The translations under genes and the position numbers were made by a program. From contig JACKMK010000001.1 of the NCBI GenBank assembly GCA_024235395.1, positions 1,054,001-1,118,000 of the forward strand: DNA of 64,000 nt, read 5' to 3'. Below are positions 52,389 through 61,738 of the stretch, piece by piece. Origin of the DNA: Chromatiaceae bacterium. GTDB lineage: Bacteria; Pseudomonadota; Gammaproteobacteria; Chromatiales; Chromatiaceae. Positions within the stretch are counted from its first letter, which is position 1. Each line of letters opens with the position of its first letter. The notes under the pieces were generated by a model. It was not told the origin of the DNA. It did not search any database and saw only the letters and a list, made by a program, of their open reading frames with translations.

Positions 52389-53999
52389 TCATTGTCGAGC
52401 GGCATCCTCGAGGATCATGTCGGAGGCCTTTTCCGCGATCATGATGGTCGGGGCATTGGTATTGCCGGAGACGATCTCCGGCATGATCGACGCATCAACG
52501 ACACGCAGGCCGTGGACGCCGTGTACGCGCAGCCGGTCGTCGACCACGGCCATCTCGTCGTGTCCCATCTTGCAGGTACTCGTCGGATGGTAGATCGTCT
52601 GACTGTATCGGCGCGCGGCCTCGAGCAACTCCTCGTCGGTCTGATACTGTCTGCCCGGCACGTATTCATCGATGATGTGCGGTGCCAGCGCGGGTGCCTC
52701 CGAGATCCGTCTGGCGACCCTGATGCTGTCGACCGCGACCTGTTGATCGCGTCGATCCGACAGGTAATTGGGGTGGATCGCCGGATGCTCCAATGGATCC
52801 TTTGATTTGATCTCGATGTACCCACGGCTGTGCGGGCGCAGTTGGCAGACCGACGAGGTGAAAGCGGAGAACTTGTGTGCGCCGTCGCCCGGCTTGTCCG
52901 CGCTCAGGGGCTGCATGTGGAACTGGATGTCCGGGCGTTCCACATCCGGCTTCGAACGGGTGAAGATCGCCACCTGGCTTGCCGCCAGCGTCAGCGGCCC
53001 GGTTCGGCTGACGATGTATTGCAGGCCTACCCAGGCCCGCTTGAAGATGTTGTTGACCTCGTCGTTCAAGGTGCGCTGACTCGTCTTGAACACGAGCCGG
53101 ATCTGCAGGTGATCCTGGAGGTTGCGACCGACTCCTGGGAGGTCCTTCACGACGGGCACGCCCACCCTGTCCAGCAGAGCCTTCGGACCGACACCCGAGA
53201 GCTGCAGTATCTGCGGTGAACCGATCGCACCCGTCGAAAGGACCACCTCGCGGTCCGCCCTGGCCTGCTGAAGCCGGCCGCCTTTGAGGTACTCGATACC
53301 GATCGCCCTGTCGCCGTCGAACAGCACCCGCGTGGTCTGTGCCCGGGTCAGCACCGTCAGGTTGGTCCGCTGGCGCGCCGGGCGCAGAAACCCCTTGGCG
53401 GTGCTCCAGCGAAAACCTTTGTGGGCGGTCTGCTGGAAATAGCTCACGCCTTCCTGCGTGGCGCCGTTGTAATCCCTGTTGTAAGGAATACCGACCTGCG
53501 TCGCCGCCTTGATGAAGAAATCGGCGATGGGTCGTCGCAGGCGCAGGTCCGCGACCTTCAGGGGACCACCCACACCGTGATACTCGTCGGCGCCGCGCTC
53601 CTGGTCCTCGGACTTCTTGAAGTAGGGCAGCACGTCCGCGTACGACCAGCCCCTGTTGCCCAGGTCCGCCCAGCGGTCGTAGTCCGCAGGCTGGCCGCGC
53701 ACGTACAGCAGACCGTTGAGCGAACTTGAACCTCCCAGCACCTTGCCGCGCGGCCATTGCAGCCGCCGACCGGCGATCCCAATGTCCGGTTCGGTCATGT
53801 AGCACCAGTCGGTTGCCGGATGGTGCATCGTCTTGAAATACCCCACCGGGATATGGATCCACGGATTGATATCCGATCCCCCGGCCTCGACGAGCAACAC
53901 ACGGTTGGCCGGATCCGCGGACAGGCGGTTGGCCAGGACGCAGCCAGCCGAACCCGCGCCGACCACGATGTAATCGTACCGCTGTTCAGTGCTGCTCAT
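52389..53999 (-). CDS. GMC-family FAD dehydrogenase, candidate isethionate dehydrogenase
   Basis: 536 residues. FAD-binding GAGSAGCVLANRLS at the N-terminus, GMC signatures WPRGKVLGGSSSLNGLLYVRG and STGAIGSPQILQLSGVGP, and catalytic His/Asn in YHPTSTCKMG and SGNTNAPTIMIAEK. It looks like a choline-dehydrogenase-type enzyme. The isethionate dehydrogenase IseJ of Cupriavidus is of this family and gives sulfoacetaldehyde, the substrate of Xsc, so that is the best guess. The start ATG follows GCGAGGAGCG. It is divergent from the TRAP transporter genes with a shared control region. Confidence 0.87.
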   Translation of the reverse strand: MSSTEQRYDYIVVGAGSAGCVLANRLSADPANRVLLVEAGGSDINPWIHIPVGYFKTMHHPATDWCYMTEPDIGIAGRRLQWPRGKVLGGSSSLNGLLYVRGQPADYDRWADLGNRGWSYADVLPYFKKSEDQERGADEYHGVGGPLKVADLRLRRPIADFFIKAATQVGIPYNRDYNGATQEGVSYFQQTAHKGFRWSTAKGFLRPARQRTNLTVLTRAQTTRVLFDGDRAIGIEYLKGGRLQQARADREVVLSTGAIGSPQILQLSGVGPKALLDRVGVPVVKDLPGVGRNLQDHLQIRLVFKTSQRTLNDEVNNIFKRAWVGLQYIVSRTGPLTLAASQVAIFTRSKPDVERPDIQFHMQPLSADKPGDGAHKFSAFTSSVCQLRPHSRGYIEIKSKDPLEHPAIHPNYLSDRRDQQVAVDSIRVARRISEAPALAPHIIDEYVPGRQYQTDEELLEAARRYSQTIYHPTSTCKMGHDEMAVVDDRLRVHGVHGLRVVDASIMPEIVSGNTNAPTIMIAEKASDMILEDAARQ

Positions 54000-54377
54000 A
54001 TCGCTCCTCGCGTAGCTGCAGGCCGACCCGATCGGTCCCCGACAGGCATCGGACCACCGGCCCCGTCACGGCCCGCTGCGCACGGACGGATCGGGGTGAT
54101 AACAGTTTTTGAGCCTAGTTGAATCATTTTTTTGCGTCAAGCATTGCTTTCAACCCATATAGCAACTATAACTGAGCCTCATGGATTCACTTTTAAGGCC
54201 TTCCCCGTGGGGTCGGCCTGGTGTCGCCCACCTTTTTCGGGAAGCGGCGTAGTGCGGACCGAGTCCCGATGTGATCCATACCGAAAGCCACCGGCCGTCG
54301 TCCGAGCACTGCAAAAGGCCACACAAGAACAATCACCGACGGCACGGTGCCCCACCAACAACTGAGGAGTGAACACA
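54000..54377. other. Divergent control region between the GMC dehydrogenase and the TRAP genes
   Basis: 378 bases, AT-rich in the middle (54100-54180). It contains a leftward promoter candidate similar to that of xsc. Small frames are not convincing. Confidence 0.5.
54112..54140 (-). promoter_or_regulatory. GMC dehydrogenase promoter: TTGACG-N17-TAGGCT
   Basis: On the minus strand TTGACG (54135-54140) and TAGGCT (54112-54117) are 17 bases apart. On the plus strand, the stretch GAG...TAGTTG...TCATTTTT...GTCAAG is shared with the xsc promoter (about 23 of 30 bases by eye), but the perfect ATGAGA dyad there is only partly kept. Confidence 0.45.
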
Positions 54378-55604
54378 ATGACCGACGAGTCCAAGCAGTT
54401 TTCACGGCGTGACTTCATGAAGGTGTCCGCGCACTTCGGCATGACCTCGACGCTGCTGGCAGCGGGGACCCTCGGAGCCGGCGCGACGCTGTCACAACTG
54501 GCGAGCGCCGCCGAGAGCACCGCCAGTAAGCGTGCCGCCGTCAAACCAAAGTTCGAGCTGAAGTTTGGCGCATCCGGGTTCAACGAGAAGAACCTGGATA
54601 TCCAGAAATCCGCCCAGCTGTTCTTCGCCAAGGATCTCGAGGACCGCACCAACGGTGCGATTCGCGTCGAGTTCATCGGCAGCAACCAGATCTGTGGACA
54701 GACGAACTGTGTCAAGAAGACCCAACAGGGTATCGTCGACATCTACTCGGCATCGACCCAGAACTCCGCGGGCGGCGCGCCCTACCTGAACGTGCTGGAC
54801 TATGCCTACATGTTTCCGTCGCGCGCCGCGCAGTTCCACTTCTTCTACAGCCCGAAGAGCGAGGCGCTGCTGCGCGAACCGCTACGCCAGCGCCACAAGC
54901 TGCAGTTCCTGTTCACGCACTGCGAACTGCGCGGCATCCAGCTGGGCCTGAAGTGGAAAGACAAGCCGACCATCACCTCGGTGGAACAGCTGGCCGGCAC
55001 CAAGAACCGCGTCACCGGCACGCAGCTCGGCCGCATCGCGATGGAACTGATGAACCTCAACCCGGTGCCGATCGCCTGGGAAGAGACGCTCGACGGACTC
55101 AAGCAGGGCCTGATCGACGGCGCCGAGACCTGGATGGGTGCCGTGGCCTACGCGGGCATGGCACCCGTCGTCTCGCAGTGCGTCGACCTGCAGTTCTTCT
55201 GTGGCACCGAGCATACGTCGATGAGCCTGCCGGTGTTCGACAAGCTCGGTTCCGACCTGCAGGACGACGTGATGGAGTCCGCCTACCTCGCACAGATCTA
55301 CACCCAGGGCATGAACGAGGCGGCGCTGTACGAGGTGGTCGGTGCAACCAACCCGCAGAAACCCGGCACCATCTTTGCCGAGAACAACGTCCGCGTCGCC
55401 ACACTGTCGGACGCCGAGCTGCGCAAGGCCGAGGAGATGTGCTCTCCCGAATTCAATCCGAAACCGTGGGAGGAATGGCGCGAGCGTCTGAACAAGTGGT
55501 CGGGTGGACACGACACCTACAAAGAGATCTACGACGTCGCCCGCGAGATCCCGAAAGACCTGCCCGCCGTCAACGTCCCGCCGCGCCGGTGGTGGAAGGC
55601 GTAA
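54378..55604 (+). CDS. TRAP transporter substrate-binding protein DctP-type
   Basis: 408 residues. A twin-arginine signal (FSRRDFMKVSAHFGMTSTLLAAG) is followed by a solute-binding domain typical of DctP/TakP proteins (KFGASGFNEKNLDIQKSAQLF, NGAIRVEFIGSNQICGQ, VTGTQLGRIAMELMNLNPVPI and ETLDGLKQGLIDGAE with the conserved substrate-site Arg region). It binds an organic acid in the periplasm and hands it to the DctQM permease below. Given xsc, the ligand may be isethionate or another C2 sulfonate, but this is inferred. The ATG at 54378 follows GAGGAG. Confidence 0.9.
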   Translation: MTDESKQFSRRDFMKVSAHFGMTSTLLAAGTLGAGATLSQLASAAESTASKRAAVKPKFELKFGASGFNEKNLDIQKSAQLFFAKDLEDRTNGAIRVEFIGSNQICGQTNCVKKTQQGIVDIYSASTQNSAGGAPYLNVLDYAYMFPSRAAQFHFFYSPKSEALLREPLRQRHKLQFLFTHCELRGIQLGLKWKDKPTITSVEQLAGTKNRVTGTQLGRIAMELMNLNPVPIAWEETLDGLKQGLIDGAETWMGAVAYAGMAPVVSQCVDLQFFCGTEHTSMSLPVFDKLGSDLQDDVMESAYLAQIYTQGMNEAALYEVVGATNPQKPGTIFAENNVRVATLSDAELRKAEEMCSPEFNPKPWEEWRERLNKWSGGHDTYKEIYDVAREIPKDLPAVNVPPRRWWKA

Positions 55605-55740
55605 GCCGCCGCGGTCGTCCGGCAGGCGGGCACCCGCCTGCCGGTGACGTTGACGCGTTCACGGCCGGGTACCGGCCGGTGACACCCCGATCATCGCCGA
55701 CCGCCCCGATGATCACCTCTCGTCGCAACGGGGGAAGACC

Positions 55741-56268
55741 ATGACGTTTCTCAAAGCACTGCTCGGATGGCTCGACAGAAACACGGAGAAGACCATCATC
55801 CTGATCTCCTACACCGGCATGGCCGGCATCATCTTCGTCGAGGTGATAAGACGCTTCCTGTTCAACGAGCAGGTCGCATGGAGCACCACGGTCCCGGTCC
55901 TGCTGTTTCTCTGGGTCACCTGGTTCGGTGCCTCGTACAACGTGCGCAAGCGCAATCACCTGGCCCTGACCGAGGTGCGCTCGCGCCTTCCCTACAAGGC
56001 CCAGTTCGCCTGTCTCCTGCTGGACGCCGTCTTGTGGGTGGTGTTCGGCTGCATCGTCGTGTACTTCACCTACGAGCAGACCTGGCTCGCCTACGACAAC
56101 TTCGCGATCGTCGGTGGCACCGACAACGTCATGGAGTGGTGGTTCTACCTCGCGACCCCGCTCGCCTGGGGGCTGATCATCCTGCGCGTGATGCAGAACC
56201 TGGCAGAGGACTTCCGGCGATTCCGCCGGCACGAACCCTTCATCCTGCAGGCCTCGCTGCTGGACTAG
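55741..56268 (+). CDS. TRAP transporter small permease DctQ-type
   Basis: 175 residues with four transmembrane helices (IILISYTGMAGIIFVEVI, STTVPVLLFLWVTWFGAS, LLLDAVLWVVFGCIVVYFT, FYLATPLAWGLIILRVM), the usual DctQ layout with a WFGASYNVRKRNHLAL motif. It joins the binding protein and the large permease in the inner membrane. The gene is 136 bases after dctP and 10 bases before dctM; the RBS is GGGGAAG. Confidence 0.9.
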   Translation: MTFLKALLGWLDRNTEKTIILISYTGMAGIIFVEVIRRFLFNEQVAWSTTVPVLLFLWVTWFGASYNVRKRNHLALTEVRSRLPYKAQFACLLLDAVLWVVFGCIVVYFTYEQTWLAYDNFAIVGGTDNVMEWWFYLATPLAWGLIILRVMQNLAEDFRRFRRHEPFILQASLLD

Positions 56269-56278
56269 GAGAGCGGAC

Positions 56279-57568
56279 ATGGACAACGGTACTCTGATCG
56301 CACTCATTTCCATCGGCGTCACCCTGCTGTTCATCCTCGGCGTACCCATCTTCCTGGTGATCGGATTCTGGGTGGTCGGCTGCAGCCTGGTGATCGACTT
56401 CACGCTGGCCAACGTCGGCGTGACGCTGTTCGAGGGTTTGAACTTCTTCGGCCTGCTGGCGCTGCCACTGTTCATCCTCACGGGTGACCTGATCAACGCC
56501 GCCGGGATCGCCAAGCGGATGTCGGACTTCGCACACCTGATGCTCGGCTGGGTGCGTGGCGGTCTCGGCATGGCGACCATCGGCGCCAGCGGCATGTTCG
56601 CCGCGATCTCCGGCTCCAATGCGGGCACCACCGCCACGATCGGCTCCATCATGCAGCCGGAAATGGCCAGGAACGGTTACGATCCGCGCTTTGCCGCCGC
56701 CACGGCCGCCGCCGGCGGCACGGTCGGCATCATCATTCCACCGAGCATCATCTTCATCGTCTACGGCTTTCTGCTCGACCTGCCGATCAGCGACCTGTTC
56801 ATCGGCGGCATGCTGCCCGGCATCCTGATGGTCATCGCGATGCAGGGTGCATGCTTTTATGCGTGCCGGAAGCGGCAGTGGGGCCACCTGATCCCGTTCG
56901 AGCCCGGCAAGATCATGAAGGCGGGCGTGAAGGCCTATCTTGGCTTCATCGCCATCGCGATCGTCGTCTACGGGATTTATTCGGGTGCCTTCTCGCCGAC
57001 CGAGGCGGCCGGTGTCACGGTGGGATTCTGCCTGATCGCCGGCGTTCTCATCACCCGCGAAATCAAGCTCAAGGCGTTGCCGGACGTGCTGATGCGTTCG
57101 GGGCAGATCAACGGCATGCTGGCCCCGCTGATCGCCGTGTCGGTGGTCATGCAGCAGTTGCTCTCGCTGCTCGGCGCCGGCGAGGTGGTGAATGGCTGGA
57201 TGGCCAATCTGGGCGACCCGGTGTTCGTGCTCCTGGCCTGCATGTTCATGGTGCTGGCCGCCGGCACCGTGCTGGAGAGCCTCCCCAACACCATCATCCT
57301 GGCGCCGATCCTTGCGCCCATCGCCTACAGCGCAGGTGTCGACCCGATCCATTTCGCGGTAATCTTCCTCGTTGGCGATGCCATCGGCTTTATCACGCCG
57401 CCTTACGGCCTCAACCTGTATGTGGCGAGCGGCATCACCGGAATACCCTATTTCACGATCGTCCGCTTCGTGCTGCCCTACCTGTTCGCGCTGCTCGCGG
57501 CATGGATGATCATTGCGTTCTGGCCGCCGCTGTCGACCTTCTTGCTGCAGTTCGGCGGGACGGGCTGA
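56279..57568 (+). CDS. TRAP transporter large permease DctM-type
   Basis: 429 residues with about twelve helices. Typical DctM segments are GSNAGTTATIGSIMQPEM, GGTVGIIIPPSIIFIVYG and FLVGDAIGFITPPYGLNLYVASG. It forms the sodium-coupled uptake channel with DctQ. The stop is 4 bases from the next gene (iclR2), so the regulator is likely translated from the same message. The Gly/Pro motifs are intact. Confidence 0.94.
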   Translation: MDNGTLIALISIGVTLLFILGVPIFLVIGFWVVGCSLVIDFTLANVGVTLFEGLNFFGLLALPLFILTGDLINAAGIAKRMSDFAHLMLGWVRGGLGMATIGASGMFAAISGSNAGTTATIGSIMQPEMARNGYDPRFAAATAAAGGTVGIIIPPSIIFIVYGFLLDLPISDLFIGGMLPGILMVIAMQGACFYACRKRQWGHLIPFEPGKIMKAGVKAYLGFIAIAIVVYGIYSGAFSPTEAAGVTVGFCLIAGVLITREIKLKALPDVLMRSGQINGMLAPLIAVSVVMQQLLSLLGAGEVVNGWMANLGDPVFVLLACMFMVLAAGTVLESLPNTIILAPILAPIAYSAGVDPIHFAVIFLVGDAIGFITPPYGLNLYVASGITGIPYFTIVRFVLPYLFALLAAWMIIAFWPPLSTFLLQFGGTG

Positions 57569-57572
57569 GTAC

Positions 57573-58373
57573 ATGAAAGCGGTTGACCCGATGACAACAG
57601 AGAAGAGCGGCCACCCCACCATCCTGCGCGGCCTGATCGTGCTGGAAAAGGTCGTGCAGGCGCTGCGTCCGATATCGGCCACGGACCTGATCGCAGAGCT
57701 CGGGCTGCCGAAACCCACCGTCAACCGCATCCTTCAGCAGCTGGAGGAGGAAGGCCTGCTGCAGCGCGAACCCATGCACCGGCGCTACCTGCCCGGCCCG
57801 CGCGCCCGCGACATGGCGCTGAACCTGATCTCGAACAGGGCGCTCGGGGCTCCGCGCCATGCCATTCTCCGGGCGCTGTCCGAGGAGGTCGGCGAGACCT
57901 GCAACTGCACGATGCTCGACGGTGATCACACGGTCTATTTCGACCGTGTCGAAGCCAACTGGCCGTTCCGTATCCAGCTACCCGTCGGCTCGCAGCTGCC
58001 CCTGCATTGCACCGCCAGCGGCAAGCTGTTCCTCGCCCACATGCCGGCAGCGCAGCGCCGCCGCCTGATCGGCGCAGCGCCGCTGAAACGCTTTACCGAC
58101 CGCACGATCACCGATCCCGACCTGTTGATGCAGGAGCTGCAGCGCATCGAGAAAGACGGTGTCGGAATCGACAACGAGGAATTCATGGCGGGCATGGCCG
58201 CAGTCGCCGTACCCGTGTTCAACGCCGCCAACCGGATCTGCTTCACGATCGCGGTACATGCGCCGACCGTGCGCAAACCGCTCGAGGCACTGCGTCAGTA
58301 CGTGCCTTCCCTGCGCCAGGCAGCGGCGGCGATGGCGGCGAGCTACTGCGGCACGGACGACGACCCGGCCTGA
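57573..58373 (+). CDS. IclR-family transcriptional regulator, copy 2
   Basis: 266 residues. N-terminal winged helix (LRGLIVLEKVVQALRPISATDLIAELGLPKPTVNRILQQL) and the IclR effector domain (GETCNCTMLDGDHTVYFDRVE, LPLHCTASGKLFLAHM, VAAVAVPVFNAANRICFTIAVHAP). It is clearly paralogous to the IclR gene at 49432: motif after motif aligns, including GETCN(L/C)TMLDG. Having two regulators in one sulfonate island suggests separate effectors for uptake and breakdown. The start is ATG 57573 or ATG 57591. The next gene is 42 bases downstream. Confidence 0.92.
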   Translation: MKAVDPMTTEKSGHPTILRGLIVLEKVVQALRPISATDLIAELGLPKPTVNRILQQLEEEGLLQREPMHRRYLPGPRARDMALNLISNRALGAPRHAILRALSEEVGETCNCTMLDGDHTVYFDRVEANWPFRIQLPVGSQLPLHCTASGKLFLAHMPAAQRRRLIGAAPLKRFTDRTITDPDLLMQELQRIEKDGVGIDNEEFMAGMAAVAVPVFNAANRICFTIAVHAPTVRKPLEALRQYVPSLRQAAAAMAASYCGTDDDPA

Positions 58374-58415
58374 TCGCTCCGACCCGCCGCATCCCACCGC
58401 AACCGGACACTCGCA

Positions 58416-59162
58416 TTGGATACGCCGTCGCTGCTGATGTTCCTGGGTCTCGTGGCGCTGGGCAGCTATATCCAGACGGTGTCCGGTTTTGCGATCGCGA
58501 TGATCGTGACCGGCGGTGCGACCGCGCTGGGACTGGCCCCGGTGGCGTTCTCCGCCAACGTGGTGAGTTTCCTGGCACTGGCCAACACCGCGGTCGCAGT
58601 GCATCGCCAGCACGCGCACGTCGATATCAGGATCCTGGTGTACGCCTCACTCGGCGTGTTCACCGTGGTCGGCATCGGACTGGCGATACTCCACCACCTC
58701 AGCAACCAGTCGATCGACCTGCTGGAGATGCTTCTGGGTATCGTGATACTCGGCAGTGGTGCGCTGTTGATGATCCATCCGCATCCATTGCCAAAGGTCT
58801 CACCGAACTACGTGCATTTCATCGCCGGCGGCTTCGCCGGCCTGCTCAGCGGTCTGTTTGGTGCGGGCGGCCCGCCGCTGGTGATCCACCTCTACCGTCA
58901 GCCACTGGCGTTCGCCGTCGTGCGTACGACTTTGCTGGCAATCCTGGGCATCATGCCGCTGACCCGCATCGCGATCGAAACCTACAACGGCAACATCTCC
59001 GGACTGGTGCTTCAGCTGAGCCTGATCAGCATACCGATCACCGTGATTGCGACGATCATCGCGCGCCGCTTTCCACCACCGGTGTCCGATCAGACGATGC
59101 GCCGCTTCGCTTTCGCGCTGCTGTGCGTGCTCGGTGTGTCGCTGATCGTCGGAAAACTCTGA
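58416..59162 (+). CDS. TauE/SafE-family anion exporter
   Basis: 248 residues with about eight transmembrane helices. The two halves carry the internal-repeat motif of TauE/SafE: GSYIQTVSGFAIAMIVTGG early and GGFAGLLSGLFGAGGPPLVIHLY later. Members export sulfite (TauE/TauZ type) or sulfoacetate (SafE). Here, after Xsc, export of sulfite or sulfoacetate would prevent build-up. TTG is the likely start, as no ATG in frame with a signal occurs before helix 1. Which anion moves is not known. Confidence 0.85.
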   Translation: MDTPSLLMFLGLVALGSYIQTVSGFAIAMIVTGGATALGLAPVAFSANVVSFLALANTAVAVHRQHAHVDIRILVYASLGVFTVVGIGLAILHHLSNQSIDLLEMLLGIVILGSGALLMIHPHPLPKVSPNYVHFIAGGFAGLLSGLFGAGGPPLVIHLYRQPLAFAVVRTTLLAILGIMPLTRIAIETYNGNISGLVLQLSLISIPITVIATIIARRFPPPVSDQTMRRFAFALLCVLGVSLIVGKL

Positions 59163-59204
59163 TCGCGTCAGAACGGCATCGCAGAGCGGTCCCCGCGGAT
59201 CCTG

Positions 59205-59921
59205 TCAACCGCGCCCGACGAATGGCTGGCCCTGGTGCATCACCGTCGCCTCGAGCAGATTCACATGATCGGGCAATTGACAGACGCTCAACACCACCGT
59301 GGCGAATTCGTCGACGGACATCGCGGGTTCGTCGCAGCCATCCAGATGGACGCGTTCGACACTGACCCTGCCGGGATTGATGCAGGTGCAGTTCACGCGG
59401 TGCGGCCGGCCCTCCAGCGCCAGCGACTGGGTGAGCCCCCAGATACCGTGTTTGGCCGCCGAGTATGCGATCGCATCGGGCCTGACCCGTTTCGCGGAGG
59501 TCGAACCGATGTTGATGATCCGGCCACTGCGTTGACGCTGCATCCGCCTGAAGGCCTCGCGCGCGCACAGAAACGGTGCCGTCAATGTCGAGGCGATGAC
59601 GCGATCCCAGGTCTCCAGCGTCATCTCCGTCACCGGGCGATAGGCGAACACGCCGGTCGAGTTGACCAGCACATCGAGCCGTGGCGAGAAACGGTCGACT
59701 TCCGCGAATGCGCGTTCGACCTGGGGCTCGTCGGCGAGGTCGGCGACGATCGCGATCGACCGGGCACCCAATGCTACGAGTTCGTCCCGGGTCGCATCGA
59801 GGCGCGCGCCGGTCCTGCCCAGCACGGCGACCGCGTAGCCCGCCTGCGCACACGCCCGGGCGACCGCCTTGCCGATACCGGAACCACCGCCGGCGACCAC
59901 CACTGTCTTCTGCTCATCCAC
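59205..59921 (-). CDS. Short-chain dehydrogenase/reductase
   Basis: 238 residues. Rossmann motif VVVAGGGSGIGKAVA, VNSTGVFAYRP (NNAG-equivalent), and the catalytic Tyr-Lys pair in IAYSAAKHGIWGL. It is of classical SDR size and has no signal peptide. Substrate is unknown. Because of the island, reduction of sulfoacetaldehyde to isethionate was considered, but its nearest resemblance is to general FabG-like enzymes. It lies 64 bases after the CobT-type gene on the same strand, so it may instead belong to that operon. Confidence 0.88.
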   Translation of the reverse strand: MDEQKTVVVAGGGSGIGKAVARACAQAGYAVAVLGRTGARLDATRDELVALGARSIAIVADLADEPQVERAFAEVDRFSPRLDVLVNSTGVFAYRPVTEMTLETWDRVIASTLTAPFLCAREAFRRMQRQRSGRIINIGSTSAKRVRPDAIAYSAAKHGIWGLTQSLALEGRPHRVNCTCINPGRVSVERVHLDGCDEPAMSVDEFATVVLSVCQLPDHVNLLEATVMHQGQPFVGRG

Positions 59922-59985
59922 CCGTCACCTCTCCGTCGACCGGATCATGCCCGGCGAGTCACCGTGAACCGACCCCACCCCAGCG

Positions 59986-61716
59986 TCAGCGCCTGGCGTC
60001 TCGGCGCCCTGCCAACAACGCAACCGTCTCTGCCACTGCGCTGTTGGTGAGTCCCTTCGACAGGTCCAGTGCCAGGCAGCGGCGGTAGTAGCGACTGAGG
60101 TCCAGGCCCACTCCAAGACCGATGATCTCGATCTCGGCCTCGCGTTCGCGGCGCGCGACAACGGCCTGCAGATGCCGTTCGAGATACAGGGGGTCGTTGG
60201 CGAGGCCAGTCGCCGCATCCATCGGGCAGCCGTCCGAGACGACGATCAGGATGCGTCGCGACGCCGCTCGCCGACCCATGCGGCCGCAGGCCCAGTCGAC
60301 CGCCTCGCCGTCCATGCCCTCGCGGAACAGGTCGGGCTTCAGCATCGCGGCCAGCGCAGGACGCGCGGTGCGCCAACAGCTGTCCGCATCCTTGTACACG
60401 ATGTGGCGCGCCTCGTTGAGCCGTCCCGGCCGCGCCGGCCGCCCGCTGGCCAGCCAGTCGCGCTGCGCACGCCCACCGTTCCAGGCCCCGGTCGTGAACC
60501 CGAGGACCTCGACCCCGACACCGGCCTGCGACAAGGCCCGGCCGAACACATCCACGAACACCGCAACCGGCTCGATATGTGCCTTCATCGAGCCGGAACA
60601 GTCGATCAGCAGGCTTACCTGGGCGCGTGGCCGGGGCTGCCAGTGCTCACCGCGGAACAGGCGTCGTTCCGCAGGCGAGCTGACGAGCTGGGCGAGTCGC
60701 CGGCCGTCGATCCGACCCTCCTCCTCACCGAAGGTCCAGCCGTCGCGCGCCGGTTCTGCGAACACGGCCGCCAGTTGCCGTGCCAGACGCAGCACATTGA
60801 TCCGCTGCGCGCGGACCCGCTGGTCCAGTCGAGCGCGCAGTTCCCCCAGCATGGCGGGGCGTACCAGGGTCGCGGCGTCGACCTCGGTATCGTATCGGGA
60901 CGTGAACACGCGATAACCGTCGTCGCCCGACTGCGACGGGCTGCGCCGGCCATCGGTGACCGCCGCGGAATCCGCAGCGTCGCTGTCTTCGAAATCGAGC
61001 AGCAACCTGAGACGGCTGCGCAGTCGCCTGTCGTCGGGCGGCGTGACCACGGCGTCGCGCGCGGTGCCACCGGCGGCGCCGATCAGTGCGTCCACGGTGC
61101 GTGCAATCGACAGTGCCGCGTCGGCGTACGCTGCCTGATCTCGAAGGTGGCGCTTCAACGCCGCCAGGTCGTGGCCGATCAGCGGCACGATGCCGGCGCG
61201 CGTGGCCTCGATGAAATCCGCGGTCTCTTCGAGTACCGGTCGGGCGTTGAGCCGCGCCCAGCAGACCTGCGCCACCGTGTACAGCAGGTTGCCAAGCGCG
61301 GTGTCACTCAGGCCTGCATGATGAAACGCCCGCGACCAGTCACTGAACCGCCGTACCAGGTTCTGTGCCATGCCCGGCAGATGCGCGGGTACCAATGCCT
61401 CGACGCGCAGTTGCTCGAGCAGTTCGAACACCAGTCGCTGAACGGGTGCCGCCGGCTGGTGTGCACGATGCAGCTGCCAGTCGGAAAGACACCAGCGCAA
61501 TGCCATGCCGTCGGCGATACCGCGCCGACCGACCGGGTCGTCGTGCGCCGGCGGCGTCGACAGATGCGGCGCGTGCAGCGCGAGGCGAGCCTGACCCCGG
61601 TACAGGGCGCGGGCGCGCACATCCAGCGCCGGCTCGCCGGTGAGTGCGCGTACCGCGGCACCGCACAGCGCCTCCCAGTGCCGCTGTTCGCGTACGCGTT
61701 GCTGTACCGCATCCAT
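59986..61716 (-). CDS. cobT: CobT-type cobaltochelatase subunit (VWA protein)
   Basis: 576 residues. The N-terminal half is helical and Arg/Ala-rich; the acidic linker SDAADSAAVTDG leads to a C-terminal VWA domain with MIDAS motif LLIDCSGSMKAHIEP and LIVVSDGCPMDA. This is the layout of CobT, the large auxiliary subunit of the aerobic CobNST cobaltochelatase, paired with CobS. ATG 61716 gives normal size and begins 22 bases after the cobS stop. No other cob genes are in the window, so whether it inserts cobalt or serves another AAA+/VWA chelatase or maturation role is open. Confidence 0.82.
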   Translation of the reverse strand: MDAVQQRVREQRHWEALCGAAVRALTGEPALDVRARALYRGQARLALHAPHLSTPPAHDDPVGRRGIADGMALRWCLSDWQLHRAHQPAAPVQRLVFELLEQLRVEALVPAHLPGMAQNLVRRFSDWSRAFHHAGLSDTALGNLLYTVAQVCWARLNARPVLEETADFIEATRAGIVPLIGHDLAALKRHLRDQAAYADAALSIARTVDALIGAAGGTARDAVVTPPDDRRLRSRLRLLLDFEDSDAADSAAVTDGRRSPSQSGDDGYRVFTSRYDTEVDAATLVRPAMLGELRARLDQRVRAQRINVLRLARQLAAVFAEPARDGWTFGEEEGRIDGRRLAQLVSSPAERRLFRGEHWQPRPRAQVSLLIDCSGSMKAHIEPVAVFVDVFGRALSQAGVGVEVLGFTTGAWNGGRAQRDWLASGRPARPGRLNEARHIVYKDADSCWRTARPALAAMLKPDLFREGMDGEAVDWACGRMGRRAASRRILIVVSDGCPMDAATGLANDPLYLERHLQAVVARREREAEIEIIGLGVGLDLSRYYRRCLALDLSKGLTNSAVAETVALLAGRRDARR

Positions 61717-61738
61717 CCCGGTGCGACCGCGACCGACG

